Source: a virus. Taken from it: 22,354 bases of DNA. How positions within the stretch are numbered: the stretch's first letter is position 1; each line of letters starts with the position of its first letter. The translations under genes and the position numbers were made by a program. The stretch is taken from positions 1-22,354 of the IMG/VR virus record IMGVR_UViG_3300044645_002359. The stretch is one strand, 5' to 3'. Under the pieces are notes generated by a model that was not told the origin of the DNA, did no database searches, and saw only the letters and a list, made by a program, of their open reading frames with translations. Positions 1 through 5,241 of this stretch are shown here, in pieces.

Positions 1-17
1 AATTAATTCCAAGTTAA

Positions 18-90
18 GGGTCACTAACTCAATTGGTAGAGTAACTCCCTCTTAAGGAGTAGGTTCGGGGTTCAATTCCCCGGTGGCCCA
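18..90 (+). tRNA. trnK: tRNA-Lys(CUU)
   Basis: Full cloverleaf: acceptor GGGTCAC/GTGGCCC, D-arm ACTC/GAGT, anticodon stem ACTCC/GGAGT with loop CTCTTAA, T-arm CGGGG-TTCAATT-CCCCG, A73. CCA is not encoded. First gene of the array. Confidence 0.93.
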
Positions 91-192
91 TACGTCTTTA
101 GTGAAGTCACTTTAGGCAACCGTGCTGGAGTAACCACTACTAAACTGCTCCTTCTTTCGAGAAATGTTTTCGGTTAAAAGATCGAAGAAAAC

Positions 193-265
193 GGGGGCAA
201 ATGTTCCAAGGTGGCGAGGACGCTTTGCAAGCGACTTGTGATCGGTTCAATTCCGATTGTCTCCA
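193..265 (+). tRNA. trnA: tRNA-Ala(UGC), copy 1
   Basis: Acceptor GGGGGCA/TGTCTCC contains G3.U70, the alanine identity pair. Anticodon loop TTTGCAA; T-arm ATCGG-TTCAATT-CCGAT. The D-arm is weak (TCC/GGA core) and the anticodon stem has an A-A mismatch, so the gene looks slightly eroded. A second Ala(UGC) lies at 5397. Confidence 0.75.
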
Positions 266-362
266 TTTCTGCTAACTCAGAATTATCCCTAAGTTCGCAA
301 TTTCTGAGGGATTTGATTTAAAAGTCTAGACTGTGAAATTGCACCCCAACTCTTGGGGTTAA

Positions 363-433
363 TGGGTTGTAGATTCAGTGGAAGAACGCCTCCTACTTGG
401 GGGCAGGCGCAGGTTCGATTCCTGCCAACCCGA
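363..433 (+). tRNA. tRNA-like gene, isotype unclear (loop CTACTTG)
   Basis: Acceptor TGGGTTG/CAACCCG (U1.G72 wobble) and a perfect T-arm GCAGG-TTCGATT-CCTGC. The anticodon arm is GCCTC-CTACTTG-GGGGC, so the formal anticodon is ACU (Ser AGU), but the gene lacks the long variable arm of a serine tRNA and D-stem pairing is poor. Eroded or remodelled; I do not assign an amino acid. Confidence 0.5.
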
Positions 434-514
434 TTGTTTCCCTTGAGGAAACAGTTCCTTAGCATTAATATAGGTTGCCGGTTTGCGGCTAAGGATTAGT
501 AATAACCGGAAATG

Positions 515-606
515 GCGCAGGATGCCCGCCCACCAGTTCACCTGGCAGAGTCCTTAAGGCGACGAAGCGTGACTCGTAAGTTCTTCGTGACAGGCTACCC
601 TGCGCT
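515..606 (+). other. possible structured RNA, 92 nt
   Basis: A 7-bp outer stem GCGCAGG/CCTGCGC closes a 92-nt segment with inner hairpins (CCAG..CTGG and ACGAA..TTCGT). There is no T-arm consensus, so it is not a standard tRNA. The size and closing stem resemble neighbouring tRNA genes; it may be a decayed tRNA or a small RNA. Weak call. Confidence 0.25.
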
Positions 607-669
607 GCCTACACAAGTAGCATAGAGGTGTATCCGGCAACAAGACACCGAAAAACGAGGGATACTAAA

Positions 670-879
670 ATGAAAGGAACAATTTCTCCGGAACTTAGGG
701 CCATCTTAGCAAACCCTTCGACTTCAGAGGCTTTTCAGGAAGGGTTCTTAAATCGGGACCGTTCCAGACCAGCGGTGAATATAGACCTAGGCAACGGTCA
801 AACAGTCACCGTGAGAAACTTCTGGGCAGCGGCTCCTAAAAAGAAGAGAAATCTGTTTCAGATTCTCTTCGGGCGATAA
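670..879 (+). CDS. small hypothetical protein, 69 aa
   Basis: I do not recognise this family. An N-terminal helix (residues 5-22, around PELRAILANPS) is followed by a beta-hairpin-like stretch (NIDLGNGQTVTV, about 51-62) and a basic tail containing PKKKR. The ATG at 670 is preferred over one 42 bases upstream because a GAGG ribosome-binding site lies 9 nt before it. The organisation (short helix, then VxLxxGxxxT strand pair) resembles the 49-aa product at 5242, so they may be distant relatives. It sits alone between tRNA genes, and its stop codon is 3 nt before the 158-nt tRNA-like gene at 883. Confidence 0.65.
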   Translation: MKGTISPELRAILANPSTSEAFQEGFLNRDRSRPAVNIDLGNGQTVTVRNFWAAAPKKKRNLFQILFGR

Positions 880-882
880 ATT

Positions 883-1040
883 TGAAGTGTGCCGGAACTG
901 GTATACGGGGGTGTGGTATCAGCCAATACGGATGGGGTTGTAAATGCTAATAGCAACTTCCTGGCTCATGGTCGGAACCACCTGTTAAGTAGCAGCCAAA
1001 CGCAATCTTAACATTGAGAGTTCGAGTCTCTCCACTTCAA
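883..1040 (+). ncRNA. 158-nt tRNA-like gene with expanded core
   Basis: The ends are those of a tRNA: 7-bp acceptor TGAAGTG/CACTTCA, A at the discriminator position, T-arm GAGAG-TTCGAGT-CTCTC. A leucine-like D-arm (CCG..GGT..CGG) follows the 5' strand. About 70 nt more than a class II tRNA lies between the D- and T-arms, with its own hairpins (GTTG..CAAC; GTTAAG..CTTAAC). No anticodon can be assigned. It shares the motif GTAAATGCTRATAG with the similar gene at 3219. Could be an intron-bearing tRNA, a tRNA mimic or a decayed tRNA. Confidence 0.5.
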
Positions 1041-1058
1041 TGTTTTTCTTCGAAAAAC

Positions 1059-1130
1059 GGGACCATAGCTCAGTGGTAGAGCGTTTCTTTGACACGGAAA
1101 AGGTCACAGGTTCAAGCCCTGTTGGTCCCA
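1059..1130 (+). tRNA. trnV: tRNA-Val(GAC)
   Basis: Acceptor GGGACCA/TGGTCCC, anticodon loop TTGACAC, T-arm ACAGG-TTCAAGC-CCTGT, A73. GAC is a rare bacterial valine anticodon; Val(UAC) is also present at 6725. Confidence 0.92.
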
Positions 1131-1246
1131 CTTTTCGCTAACGCGAAAACGCAGAATCGTCTCCTGCGTTAAGAAACTTCGGTTGGTTGACGATAGGCCA
1201 AGGTCCGAAAACTGTAGGGTTCCTGGGTACCGTAAACCTGGGACGT

Positions 1247-1319
1247 GGGAATGTCGTATAGTGGACTAATACCCTCGGCCGATTACCGAGATACACAGGT
1301 TCGAATCCTGTCATTCCTA
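1247..1319 (+). tRNA. tRNA-like gene, formal anticodon GAU (Ile?)
   Basis: Acceptor GGGAATG/CATTCCT and T-arm ACAGG-TTCGAAT-CCTGT are intact. The anticodon arm is CTCGG-CCGATTA-CCGAG: GAU at 34-36, but C at 33 instead of U and U at 37. The D-arm (GTCGTATAGTGG) looks more like a Glu/Asp tRNA, so the isotype is uncertain. Confidence 0.6.
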
Positions 1320-1358
1320 CTTTGCTTAGGCAAAACTCTCTGTTTTTCGCAGAAAAAC

Positions 1359-1431
1359 GGCCCTATCGACTAATGGCGTAGGTCGCTACCTTCTCAAGGT
1401 GGAAATACCGGTTCGAATCCGGTTGGGGCAA
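1359..1431 (+). tRNA. trnE: tRNA-Glu(CUC)
   Basis: Anticodon arm CTACC-TTCTCAA-GGTGG, D-arm GAC/GTC, T-arm ACCGG-TTCGAAT-CCGGT. Acceptor GGCCCTA/TGGGGCA pairs at positions 2-7, with G.A at 1-72. Confidence 0.8.
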
Positions 1432-1453
1432 TTTCCCTAAGGTTCTTAGGGCT

Positions 1454-1577
1454 TCCTGAACTAAATATAGGAACTGAAACCGAGTTCGATTCTCGGGGTA
1501 CTTGGTAGTTGTGTGGGTTCGATTCCCACCTAGAGTGCACGGTGCACGGGAAGGTTCGAAACCTTCTGGTTTAGGAA
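1454..1577 (+). ncRNA. cluster of three T-arm hairpins within one acceptor-like stem
   Basis: Outer strands TCCTGAA (1454) and TTTAGGA (1570) can pair over 7 bp and are followed by A, as in a tRNA. Inside are three complete T-arm hairpins: CCGAG-TTCGATT-CTCGG (1480), GTGGG-TTCGATT-CCCAC (1513) and GAAGG-TTCGAAA-CCTTC (1550). No convincing D-arm or anticodon arm is present. Could be fused remnants of several tRNAs. Confidence 0.4.
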
Positions 1578-1580
1578 AAT

Positions 1581-1665
1581 GGAAGGGCAATCCGATTGGC
1601 GACGGAACCGATCTTGAAAATCGTTGAGTGTAAAAGCCTTGGGAGTTCGACTCTCCCCTCTTCCG
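1581..1665 (+). tRNA. trnS: tRNA-Ser(UGA)
   Basis: Class II tRNA: acceptor GGAAGGG/CTCTTCC, anticodon loop CTTGAAA, extended variable region, T-arm GGGAG-TTCGACT-CTCCC and G73 typical of serine. Confidence 0.88.
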
Positions 1666-1707
1666 TGCTTTCTGCTTTTGCAGAAAGAAACTGCTCCAAG
1701 GAGCAAT

Positions 1708-1779
1708 GCGAACGTAACTCAGCGGTAGAGTGCCTCGTTGCCAACGAGACTGTCGAGGGTTCAAATCCCTTCGTTCGCT
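1708..1779 (+). tRNA. trnG: tRNA-Gly(GCC)
   Basis: Acceptor GCGAACG/CGTTCGC, anticodon arm CCTCG-TTGCCAA-CGAGA, T-arm GAGGG-TTCAAAT-CCCTT, U73 as usual for glycine. Confidence 0.92.
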
Positions 1780-1956
1780 TGAAACCTTGCGGTTTCAGGT
1801 TGTTGCCCGACATAAAAACACCGCCCTTCTCGGGCTGTTGCAAAGTCGGAATTTGCACTCGCAACATTTGCAATGAGTGGCAAAGGCAAAGGGAAGAGAC
1901 AACAACTTCAACTTCTGCGGGGGATGGCGCCATCCCTCTCAGAGCTTAAAAAGTGA
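1780..1956 (+). other. spacer with a perfect 16-bp palindrome
   Basis: This 177-nt spacer between Gly and Leu tRNAs holds a hairpin just after the Gly gene (GAAACC..GGTTTC) and a perfect palindrome GGGATGGCGCCATCCC at 1921-1936. I see no convincing gene. Confidence 0.5.
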
Positions 1957-2038
1957 GCGCACGTGGCGGAACAGGCAGACGCGTATGGTTTAGGCCCATA
2001 TGGGGTACCCCATGGAGGTTCGAGTCCTCTCGTGCGCA
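1957..2038 (+). tRNA. trnL: tRNA-Leu(UAG)
   Basis: Acceptor GCGCACG/CGTGCGC, leucine-type D-arm, anticodon arm TATGG-TTTAGGC-CCATA, variable arm TGGGG-TA-CCCCA, T-arm GGAGG-TTCGAGT-CCTCT, A73. Confidence 0.92.
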
Positions 2039-2067
2039 CTTACCTCTGGTTAATAATCTAGAGGCAA

Positions 2068-2115
2068 AGGCAAGTAGCTCAGTTGGTAGTCCAACCTTGT
2101 TGTTTGACGAGACAA
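2068..2115 (+). pseudogene. 5' tRNA fragment
   Basis: A TAGCTCAGTTGGTAG D-arm block and a degraded anticodon-like hairpin (CTTG..CGAG) are visible, but there is no T-arm or matching 3' acceptor strand before the next tRNA. Interpreted as a decayed tRNA 5' half. Confidence 0.4.
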
Positions 2116-2164
2116 AAGTTTACTTATTGTGGGCACAACTATGATAAGTTCACTTCTGGAAAGA

Positions 2165-2237
2165 GCCTTCTTAACTCAGTGAACAGAGTACCGGGTTTCG
2201 AGCCGGTGGGTCGCAGGTTTGAATCCTGCAGAGGGCG
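2165..2237 (+). tRNA. trnR: tRNA-Arg(UCG), slipped anticodon stem
   Basis: Acceptor GCCTTCT/AGAGGGC, D-arm ACTC/GAGT, T-arm GCAGG-TTTGAAT-CCTGC, G73. The best anticodon stem is ACCGG/CCGGT, which leaves an 8-nt loop GTTTCGAG. By position the anticodon is UCG with U33 and A37. The enlarged loop is unusual. Confidence 0.7.
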
Positions 2238-2256
2238 TTTTCCTTACGGAAAACAT

Positions 2257-2345
2257 AGAAGAGTGGCCGAGTGGCTTAAGGCGACGGTTTGCTAAACCGT
2301 TGAGTCGCGAAAGCGGCTCCGGGGGTTCGAATCCCCCCTCTTCTG
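2257..2345 (+). tRNA. trnS: tRNA-Ser(GCU)
   Basis: Class II: acceptor AGAAGAG/CTCTTCT, anticodon stem ACGGT/ACCGT with loop TTGCTAA, long variable arm, T-arm GGGGG-TTCGAAT-CCCCC, G73. Confidence 0.95.
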
Positions 2346-2347
2346 TT

Positions 2348-2435
2348 GAGAGTGCGTCTGGGCAGGACGGGTGCGACGGCATCGAAAGTTCGATTCTTTC
2401 ATCTGGCAATGGTGGTTCGAATCCACCTACTCTCA
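2348..2435 (+). ncRNA. 88-nt tRNA-like gene with two T-arm hairpins
   Basis: Acceptor GAGAGTG/TACTCTC, A73 and a terminal T-arm GGTGG-TTCGAAT-CCACC are intact. A second T-arm-like hairpin, GAAAG-TTCGATT-CTTTC, lies 10 nt upstream. If read as an anticodon arm it would give CGA (Ser UCG), but U37 and A73 do not fit serine, and the 5' part does not form a normal D-arm. Isotype not assigned. Confidence 0.45.
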
Positions 2436-2439
2436 AATT

Positions 2440-2529
2440 GGAGAATTGACCGAGTGGCTTATGGTGCCTGCTTGGAAAGCAGGTGGTGTCCTCATCGGGC
2501 ACCCGTGGGTTCAAATCCCTCATTCTCCG
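2440..2529 (+). tRNA. trnS: tRNA-Ser(GGA)
   Basis: Class II: acceptor GGAGAAT/ATTCTCC, anticodon stem CTGCT/AGCAG with loop TTGGAAA, long variable arm, G73. Third canonical serine tRNA of the array. Confidence 0.93.
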
Positions 2530-2593
2530 TCGCCCCTAAAATGAGGGGGTCAATGTAGAATCGTCTAGCGGCTTCTCTACACGGTAAAGCCCG

Positions 2594-2686
2594 GTCTTTT
2601 GCTTCAGCAAAAGGGTTCGGTTAACCGCCCTGAACCGTTCGGTTCACACCCTTGTTTCTGCTCCGCAGAAACGCTATCATAGAGTT
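2594..2686 (+). promoter_or_regulatory. leaderless promoter cassette 1
   Basis: Hairpin CTTTTGC..GCAAAAG, GGTTAACC, inverted repeat GAACCGTTCGGTTC, then -35 TTGTTT (2652-2657) inside GTTTCTGC..GCAGAAAC, a 17-bp spacer and -10 TATCAT (2675-2680). Exactly 6 nt separate the -10 from the ATG at 2687. Confidence 0.85.
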
Positions 2687-2953
2687 ATGGAAAGCACTTC
2701 ACGGATGAGACTGAAAGACTGGTAGAATCTTGGGCGTAACGCTCGAGTAGAGGGTGAGAACCAAGCAAGCTGGATTGCTCTTATTCAAGATGATCTGTCT
2801 CAACTAACTCACTCTGACGAAGCCTTTTTGTCAGGACACACCTCGCTATTGTCTTGGAGGCCCCTCTCAGCCTTCTCTCCCAAGATGATTAGCACGGGTC
2901 CCTCTCCCTTAATTCGTCAAGTTTTCGAGAGACCTTTTCGCTTCTTTCTCTGA
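2687..2953 (+). pseudogene. leaderless ORF with in-frame TAG at codon 13
   Basis: Starts 6 nt after the -10 of cassette 1, as at the other cassettes. The N-terminus MESTSRMRLKDW resembles MESTTSRRGILW of the cassette-driven gene at 16232. A TAG follows at 2723-2725; the same frame then stays open for 75 codons to a TGA at 2951. The part after the TAG looks coding at first (VEGENQASWIALIQDDLSQL) and less so towards the end. It may be a pseudogene, an amber readthrough gene, or a 12-aa leader peptide followed by chance. No function assigned. Confidence 0.45.
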
Positions 2954-2969
2954 GAAGCCCCATCTATAA

Positions 2970-3040
2970 TCCGGAGTCGTCTAACGGCAGGACACCTCCC
3001 TTTGAAGGAGTTTACATAGGTTCGAATCCTATCTCCGGAA
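2970..3040 (+). tRNA. trnQ: tRNA-Gln(UUG)
   Basis: Acceptor TCCGGAG/CTCCGGA with U1-A72, a glutamine feature. Anticodon loop CTTTGAA, T-arm ATAGG-TTCGAAT-CCTAT, A73. A TATAAT box ends on the first bases of the gene. Confidence 0.9.
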
Positions 3041-3044
3041 TTGT

Positions 3045-3100
3045 CTGAAAGTAAACTTAATTCAAGTGAGTTTACTTTTCAGCAAGCCCCTATAATAGGG
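3045..3100 (+). promoter_or_regulatory. hairpin followed by TATAAT promoter
   Basis: A long imperfect hairpin (CTGAAAGTAAACT at 3045, AGTTTACTTTTCAG at 3069) directly follows tRNA-Gln. Its 3' arm carries GAGTTTACTTT, and TATAATAGG follows at 3091. The same GAGTTTACTTT..TATAATAGG pair precedes tRNA-Cys (7750-7782), so I read it as a promoter type used for the tRNAs. The hairpin may also end upstream transcripts. Confidence 0.5.
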
Positions 3101-3218
3101 ATGTAACGCGGGTGAGTGTTTCGCTCCGCGAACTCAGATGATTCAGCGATTGACTCCTTCGAACTGGAAAAACAATCATCTAGCCTAATTTTGTTAGAAA
3201 TTTTCAAAACACAGTAAA

Positions 3219-3373
3219 GTCCCAAAGTAATCGGAACAGGCATCAGGGTTCAAATCTATAAGTAAATGCTGATAGGCGTATTGAACCTACGTTGATAAGG
3301 ACGGTATCGAAACCCCGCCTTCTTATTGAAAATAGATTCTTTTGCTTCCAGGTTCGATTCCCTGGTTGGGGCA
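3219..3373 (+). ncRNA. 155-nt tRNA-like gene with expanded core
   Basis: Acceptor GTCCCAA/TTGGGGC (7 bp with one U.G), A73, and T-stem CCAGG/CCTGG around an 8-nt loop TTCGATTC. A D-arm-like CGGAACAGGCATC follows the 5' strand. The core holds a 7-bp helix GGTTCAA..TTGAACC and a second one (AAGG.CGG..CCG.CTT). Shares length and the motif GTAAATGCTRATAG with the gene at 883. No anticodon assigned. Confidence 0.5.
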
Positions 3374-3470
3374 TTGCCCACGGTTGGGTCTGGGTAATAT
3401 GACTTAGGGTATAAATGGGAGACCATCACCTCAAAGTTTCATTACCCTTGGACTCAAACCAAAGCAGCAT

Positions 3471-3543
3471 GGTGGTAGTAGCCAAGCGGTAAGGCATCTG
3501 GTTGTGAGCCAGAGTAGCGCGGGTTCGATTCCCGTCTATCACC
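3471..3543 (+). tRNA. trnH: tRNA-His(GUG)
   Basis: Has the extra G-1 opposite C73 that marks histidine tRNA. Acceptor GTGGTAG/CTATCAC, anticodon arm TCTGG-TTGTGAG-CCAGA, T-arm GCGGG-TTCGATT-CCCGT. Confidence 0.96.
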
Positions 3544-3582
3544 CTTTGCTGACGCAAACATTGCGAAAGCATCACACAAAAT

Positions 3583-3664
3583 GCGGGTATAGCTCAGCGG
3601 TAGAGCACTTGTCTTCCAAACAAGAGGCGAATAGTTCACGCAGGTTCGAATCCTGTTACCCGCT
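3583..3664 (+). tRNA. trnG: tRNA-Gly(UCC) with enlarged variable loop
   Basis: Acceptor GCGGGTA/TACCCGC, D-arm GCTC/GAGC, anticodon arm CTTGT-CTTCCAA-ACAAG, T-arm GCAGG-TTCGAAT-CCTGT, U73. The variable region is 15 nt instead of the usual 5, giving an 82-nt gene, unusual for a class I glycine tRNA. Confidence 0.9.
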
Positions 3665-3693
3665 TTTTTCTCTCACGAGAAAATTTCAAATTT

Positions 3694-3764
3694 ACGTAGA
3701 TGGTGTAGCGGTAACATGACGGTCTCCAAAACCGTTGTCCACAGTTCAATCCTGTGTCTGCGTG
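3694..3764 (+). tRNA. trnW: tRNA-Trp(CCA)
   Basis: Acceptor ACGTAGA/TCTGCGT, anticodon arm ACGGT-CTCCAAA-ACCGT, T-arm CACAG-TTCAATC-CTGTG, G73 as expected for tryptophan. Confidence 0.9.
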
Positions 3765-3853
3765 TCTTTCGCTTCGCGAAAGTTCGGCTAACCGTCCCCA
3801 ACGGTTCGGTTCTCCCCCTTGTTTCTGCCCCGCAGAAACGCTATGATATAAGG
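3764..3853 (+). promoter_or_regulatory. leaderless-type promoter cassette 2
   Basis: Hairpin CTTTCGC..GCGAAAG, ACGGTTCGGTTC, -35 TTGTTT (3819-3824) in GTTTCTGC..GCAGAAAC, a 17-bp spacer, -10 TATGAT (3842-3847). Six nt later is a GTG opening a 21-codon frame ending at 3919 (VVERGLRPHLL...), itself made of two hairpins; probably degenerate. The transcript would run into tRNA-Leu(UAA). Confidence 0.8.
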
Positions 3854-3932
3854 GTGGTTGAGAGAGGGCTTCGCCCTCACCTCCTCCCTGGTTTTTGCGA
3901 AAGCAAAAAAGCAACTTGACAATTTAAACATT

Positions 3933-4013
3933 GCCCGTCTGGCGGAATGGTAGACGCACCTGACTTAAAATCAGGCGCCGAAAGGCGTGGGAGTTCAAGT
4001 CTCCCGATGGGCA
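3933..4013 (+). tRNA. trnL: tRNA-Leu(UAA)
   Basis: Acceptor GCCCGTC/GATGGGC, anticodon arm CCTGA-CTTAAAA-TCAGG, variable arm GCGCC-GAAA-GGCGT, T-arm GGGAG-TTCAAGT-CTCCC. It lacks the group I intron that many cyanobacterial chromosomal trnL(UAA) genes carry. Confidence 0.95.
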
Positions 4014-4067
4014 TTGCGTTGGCAAACGCAAAGGCGAATGGCTACTATGCACGGTTGCCGCCAGCCT

Positions 4068-4123
4068 GAGATTGGCCCCTTGGTTCGATTCCCTGGCCTC
4101 TGGTGAGGTGGGTTCCCAATCTC
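4068..4123 (+). ncRNA. short tRNA-like stem with T-arm motif
   Basis: GAGATTGG (4068) pairs with CCAATCTC (4116) over 8 bp, followed by TCA. Inside lies GGTTCGATTCCCTGG, nearly the T-arm of the gene at 3219. Only 56 nt long, with no anticodon arm. Probably a deleted tRNA. Confidence 0.35.
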
Positions 4124-4133
4124 TCAATTTTTT

Positions 4134-4207
4134 GCCCTGGTAGCTCAGTGGAAGAGCACTACGCTACGAACGTAGGTTTTGCGGGGGTTCGAATCCCTCC
4201 CAGGGTG
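4134..4207 (+). tRNA. trnR: tRNA-Arg(ACG)
   Basis: Acceptor GCCCTGG/CCAGGGT, D-arm GCTC/GAGC, anticodon arm CTACG-CTACGAA-CGTAG, T-arm GGGGG-TTCGAAT-CCCTC, G73. A34 would need host TadA to become inosine. Confidence 0.94.
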
Positions 4208-4274
4208 TTGCCTCCAGCAGGTTTGCTAGTGCGGTTCTTAAGAACAAGCAAGTGAGCCATTTCTTGAGGTTAAT

Positions 4275-4348
4275 GACCTTGTAGCTTAGCGGCTTAAAGC
4301 GCCTCCCTGTCACGGAGGAGATCAGGGGTTCGAATCCCCTCAGGGTCG
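4275..4348 (+). tRNA. trnD: tRNA-Asp(GUC)
   Basis: Acceptor GACCTTG/CAGGGTC, anticodon arm CCTCC-CTGTCAC-GGAGG, T-arm AGGGG-TTCGAAT-CCCCT, G73 as expected for aspartate. Followed at once by hairpin TTTTTGC..GCAAAAA. Confidence 0.95.
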
Positions 4349-4478
4349 TTTTTGCTATCGCAAAAACCCAAAGCCATGGGTAACTGATGGCACAAAGGGT
4401 GTGAGTCCCGAGGGGAAAGCAACTGCAATTGTAATACCCGGCCCTTCAAAGTAACTTGCAGGTTTCTTCATAGGGATT

Positions 4479-4548
4479 TGGACGTTAGCTCAACTGGAAG
4501 AGCGCCGCCCACCGGTGGAGGTTGCGGGTTCGAGTCCCGTGCGTTCAA
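4479..4548 (+). tRNA. tRNA-like gene, formal anticodon CCG (Arg?)
   Basis: Acceptor TGGACGT/GCGTTCA, D-arm GCTC/GAGC and T-arm GCGGG-TTCGAGT-CCCGT are good. The anticodon arm CCGCC-CACCGGT-GGAGG has A instead of U33 and one G-A mismatch, and the variable loop is only 2 nt. Position suggests Arg(CCG); function is doubtful. Confidence 0.5.
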
Positions 4549-4609
4549 TTTGCCCTCAGGTGAAAGTCTAGGGGTAATAATTACCGGGAGATCAAACCCT
4601 GGTAAAAAA

Positions 4610-4686
4610 CGGGAATTAGCTCAGTCTTGGTGAAGAGCGCTCGTCTGAAAAACGAGAGGTCCGCAGTTCGATTCTGCGATTTCCGG
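4610..4686 (+). tRNA. trnF: tRNA-Phe(GAA)
   Basis: Anticodon arm CTCGT-CTGAAAA-ACGAG, acceptor CGGGAAT/ATTTCCG, T-arm CGCAG-TTCGATT-CTGCG. The D-loop is long and the discriminator base is G rather than the usual A. Confidence 0.88.
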
Positions 4687-4710
4687 TTGTTTTGCGATAG
4701 CAAAACTAAG

Positions 4711-4842
4711 ATGGTTCAGCAATCTAAAAACTTTCTTTTTGGTAGAAAAACAACCATCTTGTGTAACCTCACAGTTACAAGCTTCGGAATTGACTTAGAA
4801 AGTGGTGCCGTCACCACTCACAGTTTTAACTGCAGAGTTTAG
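4711..4842 (+). CDS. small hypothetical protein, 43 aa
   Basis: Unrecognised. The frame opens between tRNA-Phe and tRNA-Pro; the product begins MVQQSKNFLFGRKTT and has alternating hydrophobic beta-like segments (TTILCNLTVTSFGIDL). No clear Shine-Dalgarno site. It ends in TAG. Composition looks coding, but at this length a chance frame cannot be excluded. Confidence 0.35.
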   Translation: MVQQSKNFLFGRKTTILCNLTVTSFGIDLESGAVTTHSFNCRV

Positions 4843-4879
4843 TCAATCTCCTTGATCGTAGCGGGTAAACGGTCTTCAA

Positions 4880-4951
4880 CGGAATGTAGCTCAGAGGGAG
4901 AGCACTCGTCTGGGGGGCGAGAAGTCGTCGGTTCAATCCCGGCCATTCCGA
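4880..4951 (+). tRNA. trnP: tRNA-Pro(GGG)
   Basis: Acceptor CGGAATG/CATTCCG with C1-G72, a proline identity feature. Anticodon arm CTCGT-CTGGGGG-GCGAG, A73. Followed by a strong GC hairpin CCGACCGC..GCGGTCGG (4953-4980). Confidence 0.9.
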
Positions 4952-5142
4952 TACCGACCGCAATAGATCTTGCGCGGTCGGGTTCACCTAGTAAGTGGTG
5001 AGACGAATTACACGATTTCCCATCGGTAATACTATAAAAAGCAAACTTGCAAGAAAGGTGTAAGTCCTAGGTTGAGTCCTCGCCAAGGAAGCAACCCTCT
5101 CCGCGAAGCGATTGGCAGTCGTTAGCATAAGGAGAGCCAAAC

Positions 5143-5211
5143 CGCTCCGTAGTTTAGTGGCAGAACGTCCCCGCGACGGGGTTAATTCGGGTTCGAATCC
5201 CGACAGAGCAA
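5143..5211 (+). tRNA. tRNA-like gene with abnormal anticodon arm
   Basis: The D-arm block (TAGTTTAGTGGCAGAAC) and T-arm TCGGG-TTCGAAT-CCCGA are clear. Acceptor CGCTCCG/CAGAGCA has mismatches at 1-72 and 6-67. The anticodon arm folds best as CCCC-GCGAC-GGGG, leaving a 5-nt loop, so no anticodon can be named. Likely decayed. Confidence 0.45.
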
Positions 5212-5241
5212 TTTGCCCACAAGTGACAAATCCTATTTCAT

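Noticed and set aside
883-1040. tmRNA
   Set aside because: No alanine-type G3.U70 acceptor, no tag reading frame ending in ALA/AA, and far shorter than known tmRNAs.
1873-1956. 27-aa frame MSGKGKGKRQQLQ... ending just before tRNA-Leu(UAG)
   Set aside because: Very short, no ribosome-binding site, and its 3' part is made of a perfect palindrome; not strong enough to list.
3854-3919. GTG-initiated 21-aa frame after cassette 2
   Set aside because: Keeps the 6-nt distance from the -10 but consists of two hairpins; I treat it as a degenerate site feeding the tRNA rather than a gene.
3933-4013. Group I intron in tRNA-Leu(UAA)
   Set aside because: The anticodon arm is continuous; no intron is present.
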